55,033 nt of DNA from the NCBI GenBank assembly GCA_903873475.1, contig CAIQON010000331.1, positions 1-55,033 of the forward strand. Direction: 5' to 3'. The stretch's first letter is position 1, and each line of letters starts with the position of its first letter. The translations under genes and the position numbers were made by a program. Shown in pieces: positions 1 through 7,811 of this stretch. The notes beneath the pieces were generated by a model that was not told where the DNA came from, did no database searches, and saw only the letters and a list, made by a program, of their open reading frames with translations. This DNA is from an uncultured bacterium. Its GTDB lineage: Bacteria > Pseudomonadota > Gammaproteobacteria > Burkholderiales > CAIKXV01.

Positions 1-96
1 GAGCAAAAACGGCAACTACATCGAACGGTTTCGGTGGCTCAGGCTGCCCGCCGACGCGATTCGCGCCACGATTCGGAACCGGCGCGCATCATCCAT
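1..96. other. Left edge, unexplained partial sequence
   Basis: One frame is open from the window edge (position 2) to a TAG at 116-118, but I do not recognise its product. The stretch lies immediately inside an IS5-like terminal repeat, so it may be the 3' end of an upstream IS copy whose body lies outside the window. It could equally be the tail of an interrupted host gene. Confidence 0.3.
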
Positions 97-136
97 GACT
101 TGTTCAGACCTTCCCTAGGGATAGTCTGAACAAGTC
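97..136. repeat. Two IS5-family terminal repeats abutting across CTAG
   Basis: Positions 97-114, read on the minus strand, and 119-136, read on the plus strand, match at 16 of 18 bases, and the inner 13 bases (97-109 and 124-136) are a perfect inverted repeat. They flank CTAG at 115-118, which fits the four-base YTAR target preferred by IS5-type elements. The arrangement is that of the right end of one element meeting the left end of another. It could also form a hairpin upstream of the transposase stub. Confidence 0.65.
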
Positions 137-413
137 ACACGAAATGTGATTTCATCGAACCATCAGCGGATAAAAGGGCAAGCCGATGAGCCAGATGAGT
201 TTCAGTGATGCCGAGCACGCGGGCAAGCGAAAGAAGACGCGCCGCGAGCTGTTCCTTGAAGAAATGGATCAGGTCATTCCCTGGAAGGCGCTGACCGGAG
301 AGATCACTCCGGTCTACCCGAAGGCCGGCCATGGTCGGCAGCCCTACCCGTTGGAAGTGATGCTGCGCGTCCACCTTATGCAGAACTGGTTCGGGTTGAG
401 TGATCCGGGCATG
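119..413 (+). mobile_element. IS5-family insertion sequence remnant (left end only)
   Basis: The remnant starts with the terminal repeat at 119-136, continues through a short leader, and contains the first part of the transposase gene from 186. Recognisable transposase sequence stops near 413 and no matching right end is found downstream. The element is therefore a truncated relic that cannot transpose by itself. Confidence 0.7.
186..413 (+). pseudogene. IS5-family transposase, N-terminal fragment
   Basis: About 75 residues match the N-terminus of IS5-group transposases: the opening, the segment around EEMDQVIPW, the stretch containing YPKAGHGRQPYPLE, and the LMQNWFGLSDP segment. In intact members the last of these leads into an MEEALY-like sequence; here it departs after GMEG near position 413. 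The frame then stays open to 980 with no transposase character. The DDE catalytic domain is absent. The ATG at 186 matches the usual start. This is a deletion remnant, probably from recombination within the island. Confidence 0.75.
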
Positions 414-769
414 GAGGGATGTTTCCTCGCCCGCATTAAACAACGTGCGGCGCGCGTTGACGGCGAAGTTGACGAGCCACCTGGCGCCGGTGACGGCGGA
501 CGGCGGAACGCTGCGAATCGATACGTCGATGCACGGCGCGCTGGCCGCGGTAACGGCAGCATATCCGCGTATTCTCCCCTCGAAAGCGTCGTGAGCAGAC
601 GCTCGGAGGGATCAGCGCGAAGTACTCGCTTTCGCATGGATTGGATCCACGCAGCTCGGGATCAAACGCTACGGTGCCCTGAGAAGGCGCGCGCGTCGAC
701 TCCAGGACTCGCCTGCGACCCAGCGTGCGTGGCGCTGATCGAGAGCCTGAAGTGGCCTTGGCGGCGGCT
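414..769. other. Gene-poor junk between IS remnant and small operon
   Basis: A plus-strand frame ending at 594 (about 55 residues beyond the IS break, containing an APVTADGG segment) looks somewhat protein-like and may be the 3' tail of a gene truncated by the IS event. I do not recognise it. The rest, 595-769, holds nothing I can support. Confidence 0.35.
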
Positions 770-1252
770 TCAGCGCAACTCCAGCACGGCCTGCTCCTCC
801 TGCACCCACAGCAGCACGCCCGGCTTGGGCTGGATCAGGCGCGCCATCGGCAGGGCCTCGCCAGGAGGCGCACGGCACAGCGCGACCGCGGTCCAGACCT
901 TCGCGCCCGCGCCTTGGAGCGTTCGCGCCCCGACCTTGCGCCCCGGAGGCGCTGCGGCATCCAGTTCGGCCGCAACTTGAGCGGCGGGACGCCGCGCGCG
1001 CGCCCACTCGACCTGGCCGTCGCAACCGTCGATGAACCCGGCGCGAAGGCCGGCGGCTTCGATACGCACGCGCTGCCCGACCGTCGCCTGCAGGAAGCGC
1101 CGCAGCGGCTCGCTGCATCCGGCGGGACAGCGGAACGCGATGACCTGCCAGTCGCGCGGCTCGGTCCACGCGGCCGACTCCACCCCGGAGGCCTGCACCG
1201 CCGCGGCGAGCAGCCACGTCGCGGCAGCGAGCCAGGCTGGCCGCGGGCTCAC
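770..1252 (-). CDS. Small exported four-cysteine protein, partner of the NlpC/P60 gene
   Basis: The product is 160 aa. The GTG start at 1250-1252 overlaps the stop of the upstream NlpC/P60 gene by four bases (GTGA), which decides the start and implies coupled translation. The N-terminus is a plausible Sec signal peptide: a short basic start, then a Leu/Ala-rich core at about residues 6-19 ending in an Ala-Ser-Gly region. The mature part has four cysteines (about 42, 46, 77 and 126), suggesting two disulfides in the periplasm. I recognise no family. A periplasmic protein translated with a signal-less peptidoglycan hydrolase has the logic of an effector and its immunity protein, but this is inference from arrangement only. 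A simple secreted accessory protein is the alternative. Confidence 0.6.
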   Translation of the reverse strand: MSPRPAWLAAATWLLAAAVQASGVESAAWTEPRDWQVIAFRCPAGCSEPLRRFLQATVGQRVRIEAAGLRAGFIDGCDGQVEWARARRPAAQVAAELDAAAPPGRKVGARTLQGAGAKVWTAVALCRAPPGEALPMARLIQPKPGVLLWVQEEQAVLELR

Positions 1253-1725
1253 GCGAGGCGTAGGCGGACGTCGCGGCCGGCACCCATGGCGGCCACCGAC
1301 AGGGCCTTCACCCGCCGGAAGACCTTGGTGCGCTGTCCCCAATAGGTATTTGAGAACTTGACCTTCGCGACGCCGGTGCTGGACTGCGAGCCGATCCAGT
1401 ACGTGGCGTCAAGCACGATGCCGATGTGATTCACGGCGCCCGCCCCCCCGGGGAAGATGACGAGGTCGCCCGCGGCTTGAGACCCCGCGGCGACATCCTC
1501 GAACAGTGCGCTGGTCTTGAACCCAGCCACGTCGAGCTCGAAGCTCGTGGCCTGCGAGGGCAGCAGCGCCTTGAAGACATGGGTGACGAACCCCGAGCAG
1601 TCGAAGCCGTCGGTCGTCTTGCCGTTCCAGACATAGGGCTTGGCGGCCATCAGCGTGCCGACCTCGATCGCCTTGGCAGCGATGCCCGCCCCGTTCAATG
1701 CAGTCGGCGTCTCCGCACCGGCCAT
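1249..1725 (-). CDS. NlpC/P60-family cysteine peptidase without signal peptide
   Basis: The product is 158 aa and essentially one NlpC/P60 domain. These enzymes cleave D-Glu-mDAP or related bonds in peptidoglycan. The nucleophile motif DCSGFV puts the catalytic cysteine near residue 43, the NHIGIV motif puts the catalytic histidine near 100, and a GDLVIF segment precedes it as in the family. There is no signal peptide or cell-wall-binding domain, unusual for a housekeeping cell-wall hydrolase but typical of hydrolases delivered by another route such as phage lysis or type VI secretion. A clear ribosome-binding site (AAAGGAG) precedes the ATG at 1725. It overlaps the exported-protein gene downstream. 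Confidence 0.8.
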   Translation of the reverse strand: MAGAETPTALNGAGIAAKAIEVGTLMAAKPYVWNGKTTDGFDCSGFVTHVFKALLPSQATSFELDVAGFKTSALFEDVAAGSQAAGDLVIFPGGAGAVNHIGIVLDATYWIGSQSSTGVAKVKFSNTYWGQRTKVFRRVKALSVAAMGAGRDVRLRLA

Positions 1726-2076
1726 GGGAAGTCTCCTTTGAAGGTTTCACGCAGCTTGGCCTGGCGCTTCCGTGCCGCATGCGCCGGCAGAAGACTACCT
1801 TCAAACGCCCCTGTAAGCCAAGCCGGTAACAGCCGGAGACGCTGCAGGCTGATCGGGCGCCTTCTGCAACACGCGGGCTGAAACACGCACGGTAAGGGCA
1901 GAAACGTAACCGCGAGGCGCGCCACCGCTCGGCTCAAACGTCGGGCCGACGGCCCCATCGACCGCAAGTGGTAGGATTTCGCCATAGCTTGGTCGTCTCG
2001 CGGCCATCGAGGAACTCGACGTCGCGGACAAGCGTCAGGTGCTTCAGGTCATCGACGCTGGCGGATTGCAACGGGG
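1726..2076. other. Non-coding stretch upstream of the NlpC/P60 gene
   Basis: It presumably carries the promoter of the leftward pair. Several frames are open on both strands, as expected at this G+C content, but none has a convincing start, ribosome-binding site or recognisable product. Confidence 0.4.
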
Positions 2077-2292
2077 CCACGAGCGGGGCAGAAGGTGTTC
2101 ACGCTGCAGACGGTGGCCGCGGAGGGCGAGGGGGAAGGGCGCAGCGGTGCGGCCCAGGCCGGCGGGTTCTCGCTGCACGCGGGCGTGTCGATCAAGCCCG
2201 GGCAGCGCGCGAAGCTCGAGCGGCTCTGCTGCTACGGGAGCCGGGCGCCGCTGGCGGTGGATCCGTTGGCGCTGAGCGCATCGGCGCGAGGC
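2077..2292 (+). pseudogene. IS91-family transposase, internal fragment
   Basis: The frame reads RAGQKVFTLQTV, then GGFSLHAGV, then RAKLERLC and a degenerate SRAPLAVDPLALS. These are the ordered signatures of the middle of IS91/ISCR-type HUH transposases (usually GFSLHAGV followed by KLERLCRYISRPP). The HUH nuclease part upstream and the C-terminal part downstream are missing, and the conserved RPP box has decayed. About 70 residues remain. IS91-type elements are common in accessory islands, which fits the position beside a tRNA scar. Confidence 0.65.
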
Positions 2293-2380
2293 TTGCCGCC
2301 TGAAGACAGCAACTCGCCGCGGCTTGCAGGGGCGTTTGAAAGTACCAAAAGAACAACTGCAACGTGCGTCATGCGCCTGA

Positions 2381-2536
2381 CTAGAGATGCTGGAGATCTC
2401 CCCGAGTCCCCCCTTTGCGGGCATTCAGCGAACCACTTGCCTCTCCGCCCTCCGGCCGGTCAATCGCTCCCACTCCTTCCACTGGCGGATTAACTCGGCT
2501 CGGAGCCGCCTGCTTGAATGTCCGGTAGTAGCTCAT
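2381..2536 (-). CDS. Possible 51-aa ORF of unknown function
   Basis: The ATG at 2534-2536 on the minus strand has a good upstream AGGAG. The 51-aa product begins MSYYRTFKQAAPSR and is hydrophilic and glycine-rich, with no membrane segment or known motif. It lies in the degraded end of the island, so it may be the 5' fragment of a larger lost gene or spurious. Only the ribosome-binding site supports it. Confidence 0.3.
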   Translation of the reverse strand: MSYYRTFKQAAPSRVNPPVEGVGAIDRPEGGEASGSLNARKGGTRGDLQHL

Positions 2537-2753
2537 GGGTCGCTCCTGATAGTTCGTTCGGCGCCGCCTGCTAGGCGAACGGCGGGACGGGATCGGGATG
2601 GGGCTGGCGTAGTTCCTGTGTAATCCAGCCCAGAAAACTACACAAACCGCGGGAAAGCGCGGGAACAGTGCGAAGCGTGAAGCGAGCAATTAACCCTAAA
2701 TAATCAACGACTTAATAACTTCCAAGAATCGGCTAGAATACAAGCAACGAACA
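2537..2753. other. AT-richer island end adjoining the tRNA scar
   Basis: No gene is seen. The last 60 bases are clearly AT-richer than the rest of the window, as is common for integrase- and excisionase-binding attachment arms. A TAGAAT hexamer at 2734-2739 resembles a -10 box but has no obvious partner. Confidence 0.35.
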
Positions 2754-2798
<45 letters not shown>

Positions 2799-2806
2799 AT
2801 ATTCGA

Positions 2807-2836
2807 GGCCAACCCGCGCGGTTGGCCTTTCCTTTT
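2807..2836 (+). terminator. Rho-independent terminator of the original tRNA-Phe gene
   Basis: An 8-bp perfect stem (2807-2814 with 2820-2827) closes a 5-nt loop and is followed by a T-rich run. It sits 8 bases after the CCA of the tRNA fragment, where the tRNA terminator should be. This supports the DNA to the right being native flank and the DNA to the left being the insert. Confidence 0.75.
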
Positions 2837-2879
2837 CCGTTCCCTATCCGCCTGGAAGCCTGGACGCATGGAAGAAGCC

Positions 2880-3590
2880 ATGTCCACCGATTTCCGCGTA
2901 ATGACCTCCGGCGCGTTTACCGCCGCCCACCTGCGGCTGCTGCCGGCCGTCGAGCGCATCACCGGCCTGCACGGCGTCACGGTCACCACCTCGATCGGCA
3001 GCGGTGACACATCGATCCCCAACCGGCTCACGCGCGGCGAAGTGGCCGACCTGGTGATCTGCGACGACAGCATCGTCCAGGGCTTCATCCGCGACGGCCT
3101 CGCGCAGGCTCAGGGCCATGCGCCGCTGGCACGCTCGATGGTGGGGCTCGCCGTGCGTACCGGCGCGCCCGCACCCGACATCGGCACGATCGACGCGCTG
3201 CGCGCCACCCTGCTGCGCGCCGCCTCGATCGGTTATTCGGCGAGCGTCAGCGGGCGCTATGTGACCACCGAGCTGTTCAAGCGGCTGGGCATCCATGACG
3301 AGGTGATGCCGAAATGCCTGTTCATCGGCAACGGCCAGCGCGTGGGCACCTTCATCGCGAACGGCGAGGTCGAACTGGGCTTCCAGCAGGTGAGCGAACT
3401 GATGCCGATCGAAGGCATCGCGCACATCACGCCACTGCCCGACGAACTGCAGAAGTTCACGATCTACAGCGCGGCGGTACCGGCGAGCGCGCTGCATGCG
3501 GATGCCGCAGTCCGGGCCATCCGCTTCCTCTCGTCGCCGGAAGCGGCCGCAGACATCAGGGCCACCGGCCTGGAACCTGCAACCCGCTGA
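2880..3590 (+). CDS. ModA-like substrate-binding-fold protein, no signal peptide
   Basis: The 236-aa product resembles the type 2 periplasmic-binding fold of molybdate-binding protein ModA: an opening VMTSGAF strand, a helix ending in ITG, a GEVADLVI segment near residue 55, and a closing SSPEAAADI helix. The ATG at 2880 has GGAAG upstream; a second ATG at 2868 would add four residues. Neither start gives a signal peptide, so the protein is probably cytoplasmic or a solo binding protein. No ABC permease or ATPase is adjacent. It precedes the enoyl-CoA hydratase gene by 20 bases and probably heads that operon. The ligand is unknown. Confidence 0.7.
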   Translation: MSTDFRVMTSGAFTAAHLRLLPAVERITGLHGVTVTTSIGSGDTSIPNRLTRGEVADLVICDDSIVQGFIRDGLAQAQGHAPLARSMVGLAVRTGAPAPDIGTIDALRATLLRAASIGYSASVSGRYVTTELFKRLGIHDEVMPKCLFIGNGQRVGTFIANGEVELGFQQVSELMPIEGIAHITPLPDELQKFTIYSAAVPASALHADAAVRAIRFLSSPEAAADIRATGLEPATR

Positions 3591-3610
3591 ACCGCAAGAG
3601 GAGCCTTCCG

Positions 3611-4387
3611 ATGGCCGACACGCCGCTGTACACCCTGAGCATCGAGCAGGGCGTTGCCCTGTTGACCCTGAACCGGCCGCAGTCGCACAACGCCCTGAAC
3701 CGGGCGCTGCGCCACGAGCTGATGGACCTGTTCCCCCGGCTCGACCGCGATCCCGCCGTGAAGGTCCTGGTGCTCACCGGCGCCGGCGACAAGGCGTTCT
3801 GCACCGGCGCCGACCTGAAGGAGCGCTCGGCTGGCTCCACCGCCGACATGATCGACGAGCGCCGGCACGTGATGGCGAAGTGGACCCACGCGCTGGCCAG
3901 CGTGGGCAAGCCGGTGATCGCGGCGATCAATGGCTACTGCATGGGCGGCGGCTTCGAGCTGGTGCTCCAGTGCGATATCTCGATCGCCGCCGACACCGCG
4001 ATCTTCGCGCTGCCGGAAGTCACGCATGGCTTCTTCCCGGGCGGCGGTGCCTGCCAGCGCCTGCCGCGCCTGGTCGGCTACCAGATGGCACGCGAGCTGG
4101 TGCTGACCGGCCGTCGCTGGGATGCGGCCGAGGCGAAGTCGCTCGGGCTGGTCAACCGCGTGGTGCCGCAGGCGCGCGTGGTCGAAGAGGCGATGGAGAT
4201 GGCACGCAAGATCGCCTCGTACCCGTCCACCGGCGTCGTGCAGGCCAAGCGCGCGCTGAACCATGCGATGGAAGCCGGCCTGACCGCCGGGCTGCGCTTC
4301 GACACCGAGGCCTGGGTTGCCTGCATGCACTCCGACGAGTGGAAGCAGAAGCTCGAGGGCTTCGCGCGCAACGAACGCAAGGCCTGA
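3611..4387 (+). CDS. Enoyl-CoA hydratase/isomerase (crotonase) family protein
   Basis: The product is 258 aa, normal for the family, which hydrates or isomerises acyl-CoA thioesters in the cytoplasm. CTGADLKE (64-71) and GYCMGGG (108-114) form the oxyanion region. Both acidic residues that catalyse water addition in classical hydratases are kept (Glu116 in GGFEL and Glu136 in LPEV), so hydratase activity is plausible. The start has AAGAGGAG upstream. The gene lies in one operon with a Bug receptor and a CoA-transferase, pointing to uptake, CoA activation and beta-oxidation-like breakdown of an organic acid of unknown identity. Confidence 0.88.
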   Translation: MADTPLYTLSIEQGVALLTLNRPQSHNALNRALRHELMDLFPRLDRDPAVKVLVLTGAGDKAFCTGADLKERSAGSTADMIDERRHVMAKWTHALASVGKPVIAAINGYCMGGGFELVLQCDISIAADTAIFALPEVTHGFFPGGGACQRLPRLVGYQMARELVLTGRRWDAAEAKSLGLVNRVVPQARVVEEAMEMARKIASYPSTGVVQAKRALNHAMEAGLTAGLRFDTEAWVACMHSDEWKQKLEGFARNERKA

Positions 4388-4389
4388 AC

Positions 4390-5370
4390 ATGGCATCCGC
4401 AAGCCGTCTTTCCGCGGGCACCGTCCCGACCCTGGTCCTCGTCGCCGCCCTGTTCACCGCCAGCGCCGCAGCCGTCGCGCAGGGGCGCCCGCTGCGCCTG
4501 ATCGTGCCGTTTCCGCCCGGCCCCGGCGTGGACATGATCGCGCGCACGGTTTCCGACCAGCTGTCGCAGACGATGGGGCGTACGGTCGTGGTCGACAACC
4601 GCCCGGGCGCCGGCTCGGTGATCGGGGTCGACCTCGCGGCGAAGTCCCCGGCCGACGGCAACACCCTGCTGTTCGCCAACCTCGCCTACGCGATCAATAC
4701 CGCGATGGTGGCCAACCTGCCCTACGACCCGCTGCGCGACCTCGCGCCGGTGACGGTGGTGGCGACGCAGCCGCACCTGCTGGTGGTCAATCCGGCGGTG
4801 CCGGTGAAGAGCGTGCGCGACCTGATCGCACTGGCGAAAGGCCGGCCGGGCGAGATCACCTATGCGTCCGCGGGCGTCGGCACCGGTCCGCAGCTGGTCG
4901 CCGAGATGTTCTCGCGCGCGGTCGGCGTGCGCATGAACCACATCCCGTACAAGGGGGCCAACCCGGCGCTGTCCGACGTGGTCGGCGGCCATGCGCAGGT
5001 GATGTTCGCGACGCTGGTGTCGTCGCTGCCGCAGGTGCAGGCCGGGCGGCTGCGCGCGGTGGCGGTCACCTCCGCGAAGCGGTCGCGCCATGTACCGGAG
5101 GTGCCGACGATGATCGAATCCGGCCTGCCCGGCTTCGAAGCGGTCGGCTGGTACATGGTGATGGCACCCGCGCGCACGCCACCGCCGGTGATGTCGCGGC
5201 TGCAGGTCGCACTGGCCGATGCGCTCGCGCAACCGGCGGTACGCGAGCGGCTGACCGGCGACGGTGCCGAGGTGGTGGCCAGCAGGCCCGACGAGGCGAA
5301 GCGCTTCCTCGAGAGCGAGATCCAGCGCTGGGGCGCGGTCGTGAAGTCGGCCGGCCTGCGCCGCGAATGA
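4390..5370 (+). CDS. TctC/Bug-family periplasmic solute receptor
   Basis: The 326-aa product has a signal peptide of about 31 residues and the family's opening strand RLIVPFPPG, then VVDNRPGAGS, the HIPYKG motif and the VPTMIESG motif. Bug receptors bind carboxylic acids and similar small solutes for tripartite tricarboxylate transporters; betaproteobacteria have many orphan copies, and no TctA or TctB gene is nearby. It starts 2 bases after the hydratase stop and overlaps the CoA-transferase gene, so the likely ligand is the acid handled by those enzymes. Confidence 0.9.
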   Translation: MASASRLSAGTVPTLVLVAALFTASAAAVAQGRPLRLIVPFPPGPGVDMIARTVSDQLSQTMGRTVVVDNRPGAGSVIGVDLAAKSPADGNTLLFANLAYAINTAMVANLPYDPLRDLAPVTVVATQPHLLVVNPAVPVKSVRDLIALAKGRPGEITYASAGVGTGPQLVAEMFSRAVGVRMNHIPYKGANPALSDVVGGHAQVMFATLVSSLPQVQAGRLRAVAVTSAKRSRHVPEVPTMIESGLPGFEAVGWYMVMAPARTPPPVMSRLQVALADALAQPAVRERLTGDGAEVVASRPDEAKRFLESEIQRWGAVVKSAGLRRE

Positions 5371-6617
5371 GCGTGGCGCCACCGACGGTCGCGGTCGGCA
5401 AACCGGCGGCCAGGGGCAAGGTGCTTGCCGGCATCCGCGTGGTCGACATGACCGAAGGCGTCGCCGGTCCGTACGCCTCGACGCTGCTCGGCGACATGGG
5501 CGCGGACGTGGTGAAGATCGAGCGCCGGGAGGGCGACTGGCAGCGCAGCTCCGGGCACGGCGAGCCCGGGCGCATCGGCAACGCGCAGTTCATCGCACTG
5601 AACCGCAACAAGCGCGACATCGGCGTCGATCTCGACACCCCGGGCGGACGCGGGATCGTCGAGCGCCTGGTCTCGAAGGCCGACGTGGTGATGTCGAACT
5701 ACCGCGCCGGCGTGATGGCGAAACTCGGCTTCGGACATGCACGCTGCGAGGCACTCCGCCCCGGCATCATCTACTGCACGATCTCCGGCTTCGGGCAGGA
5801 GGGCGAGTACTCGCGCCTGCCGGCGAGCGACACCATCCTGCAGGCCATGAGCGGCGTGATGAGCGTGGTCGGCGAACCGGACGGCGCACCCTTGCGCGTC
5901 GGCTTCCCGCTGATCGACATGACCGCGGCCAACCAGGCGGTGCAGGGCGTGCTGCTCGCCCTCTACGGCCGGCTCACCGGGCAGGGCGGCGCAAACATCG
6001 ACGTGAGCCTGATGGCCGCGGCCGCCTCGCTGATGTGCGGCAGCTTCACCGAGAACATGGCCACCGGCCGGCTGCCGCCGCGCCAGGGCAACCAGAACAG
6101 CCTGCTCGCCCCGGCTGGCGCGTTCGAGGTCGCGGGTGGCCGCTTCATCACCATCGCGGTGCTGCGCGATTCGCACTGGCACAAGTTCTGCGCGGCGCTG
6201 GCGCTCGAAGCGCTCGCCGGCGACGAGCGCTTCGCCACCAATGCCGCGCGGGTGAAGAACCGCGACGCGCTCGATCGGATCATCGTGCCGCAACTGCTCG
6301 CCGGCACTTCGGAATACTGGCTGGAGCGGCTGCGCGCAGCCGACATCCTGTGCGGGCCGATCAACACCGTGGCCGACGTGCTCGCCGACCCCGCGCTGGC
6401 GGCCTGCCTGCCGCTGATCGACACCGGGCTGCCGGAGCCGGCTCGTGCGATGGGCTCGCCGCTGCGCATCGACGGGCGATTCTTCGGCGCCGGACATCCG
6501 CCGCCAGCGAAGGCGGAACATACCCGCGACGTGCTGGCCGAGGCAGGCTACGGCGCAGCCGAGATCGACGCGCTGCTGGCCGAAGGCTGCGCGTTCGAAG
6601 AACCCCCACCGAGGTAG
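5367..6617 (+). CDS. Class III (CaiB/BaiF) CoA-transferase
   Basis: The 416-aa product has the family hallmarks: opening RVVDMTEGVAGPYAS, the ADVVKIE strand, LNRNKR, and the catalytic Asp184 in PLIDMTAANQA, which forms the acyl-anhydride intermediate. It moves CoA between carboxylic acids. The ATG overlaps the Bug receptor stop (ATGA, 5367-5370). Together with the crotonase and receptor it forms a compact organic-acid use module. The specific acid cannot be read from the sequence. Confidence 0.88.
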   Translation: MSVAPPTVAVGKPAARGKVLAGIRVVDMTEGVAGPYASTLLGDMGADVVKIERREGDWQRSSGHGEPGRIGNAQFIALNRNKRDIGVDLDTPGGRGIVERLVSKADVVMSNYRAGVMAKLGFGHARCEALRPGIIYCTISGFGQEGEYSRLPASDTILQAMSGVMSVVGEPDGAPLRVGFPLIDMTAANQAVQGVLLALYGRLTGQGGANIDVSLMAAAASLMCGSFTENMATGRLPPRQGNQNSLLAPAGAFEVAGGRFITIAVLRDSHWHKFCAALALEALAGDERFATNAARVKNRDALDRIIVPQLLAGTSEYWLERLRAADILCGPINTVADVLADPALAACLPLIDTGLPEPARAMGSPLRIDGRFFGAGHPPPAKAEHTRDVLAEAGYGAAEIDALLAEGCAFEEPPPR

Positions 6618-6624
6618 CGATCCA

Positions 6625-7164
6625 ATGCAACGAACCCGCACCATCTCCGACGCCTACCTCGGCCTGCAGAAACAGCTGCACGAGAACCCGGACTACGGCA
6701 TCGCCTCGCTGTCGTTCGCGCCGATCGTCGCCGACGTGATCCGGCAGACCGGTGCGTCGACGATCTCGGACTACGGCGCCGGCAAGCAGAACCTGCTGAA
6801 GGGGCTGCAGCAGGCCGGCATCCAGCCGGCCGCCTACTATCCCTACGACCCGGTGTTCCCGGAATACGGCGAACCGAAGCCGGCAGACCTGGTCTGCTGC
6901 ATCGACGTGCTGGAGCACATCGAGCCCGCACTGGTCGGCAACGTGATCTCGGAGCTGGCCTCGATCACGACGAAGGTCGGCTTCTTCAGCGTGCACATGG
7001 TGCCGGCCGCCAAGGTGCTCGCCGACGGCCGCAATGCCCATCTGATCCAGCGGCCGAGTTCCTGGTGGCTGAAGCTGCTCACCGACGAGTTCGAGATCCT
7101 GCACCTGCAGGCGCACCAGATGATGGGGCCGGGGTTCTGGGTGCTGGTGGCGCCGCGCGCCTAG
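6625..7164 (+). CDS. Small SAM-dependent methyltransferase-like protein
   Basis: The 179-aa product has a Rossmann SAM site in reduced form: DYGAGK (49-54) in place of the usual glycine-rich loop, YPYDP at the second strand, and DVLEHIEP (94-101), typical of class I methyltransferases. It starts 7 bases after the CoA-transferase gene and probably ends that operon. Its TAG stop lies in a CTAG (7161-7164) that also supplies the stop of the convergent Doc gene. The substrate is unknown, and a link to acid catabolism is not obvious. Confidence 0.7.
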   Translation: MQRTRTISDAYLGLQKQLHENPDYGIASLSFAPIVADVIRQTGASTISDYGAGKQNLLKGLQQAGIQPAAYYPYDPVFPEYGEPKPADLVCCIDVLEHIEPALVGNVISELASITTKVGFFSVHMVPAAKVLADGRNAHLIQRPSSWWLKLLTDEFEILHLQAHQMMGPGFWVLVAPRA

Positions 7165-7556
7165 CGGGGAAGCACACGGGCGCGAAGCCATGGCACGAGG
7201 CGCTCTTGATCGAAGGTGCCAGCCTCGAGCATGCGCATCATGTCCGCGTACACCTCCATCGGAGTTCGGGCGACCTTGAACCCATTGATACGCAGGAACA
7301 CGTCCATCGCCGCGAATGCAATACGCTTGTTGCCGTCAATGAACGGATGATTGATGGCGAGGCTTTCAAGCAGCGCTGCAGCCTCGGCCACGATGTCCTC
7401 GTAGTAGCCGGTCTGCGGACGGAACAGCGCCGCCTCCAGCGCACCTGCATCACGAACGCCGGTTGCGCCACCGTAGCGCCGGACCAGCACTGCATGCAGC
7501 GCCAGCACATCGGCAGTGGTGAGGAAGTCGCGGCGCTGGCCGGGACCTTCGGTCAA
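7161..7556 (-). CDS. doc: Doc-type (Fic-fold) toxin of a type II toxin-antitoxin pair
   Basis: The 131-aa product has the Fic/Doc active-site motif HPFIDGNKR at 70-78, with the catalytic histidine, the acidic residue and the phosphate-binding GNKR. Length and the opening FLTTADVLALHAVLV match death-on-curing toxins, which phosphorylate EF-Tu and stop translation. The start is an unusual TTG at 7556 overlapping the antitoxin stop (TTGA). Coupled translation after the antitoxin would keep toxin synthesis low. The gene converges on the methyltransferase and shares a CTAG stop with it. Confidence 0.88.
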   Translation of the reverse strand: MTEGPGQRRDFLTTADVLALHAVLVRRYGGATGVRDAGALEAALFRPQTGYYEDIVAEAAALLESLAINHPFIDGNKRIAFAAMDVFLRINGFKVARTPMEVYADMMRMLEAGTFDQERLVPWLRARVLPR

Positions 7557-7783
7557 CGCGCCAGTTCCCGGTACAGCACGTCGAACTCTGCGAGGCTGTC
7601 GGCAAACGCATCGACGACATGGCGTCGTGGCTGGGCGTTGCGGCGACGGTCAATGTATTCGCGCAGCGCATCGTCGAGTACCGCCTGGAACTGACGGCCA
7701 TCCGCCTCCGCAATCTGGCGCAGCGCGGTCAGAACTTCCGGCGTTGCCTGCGACGAGAACTTTTCGCGGACGGTTGCAGCCAT
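7553..7783 (-). CDS. Antitoxin of the Doc pair
   Basis: The 76-aa protein directly precedes and overlaps doc. The central part, with alternating hydrophobics around VLTALRQIAEADGRQFQAVLDDALREY, looks like a ribbon-helix-helix DNA-binding unit; the acidic C-terminal tail is suited to binding and blocking the Doc active site. I chose the ATG at 7783; an upstream in-frame ATG would add about 14 residues. A palindrome at 7812-7829 is a likely autoregulatory operator. It is not a clear Phd homologue. Confidence 0.75.
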   Translation of the reverse strand: MAATVREKFSSQATPEVLTALRQIAEADGRQFQAVLDDALREYIDRRRNAQPRRHVVDAFADSLAEFDVLYRELAR

Positions 7784-7811
7784 GGCTGGTTTCCTGATGA
7801 AAACAGAACCA

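Noticed and set aside
186-980. A full 264-codon transposase
   Set aside because: Transposase similarity stops near 413; the remainder is a chance open frame in GC-rich DNA and lacks the DDE domain.
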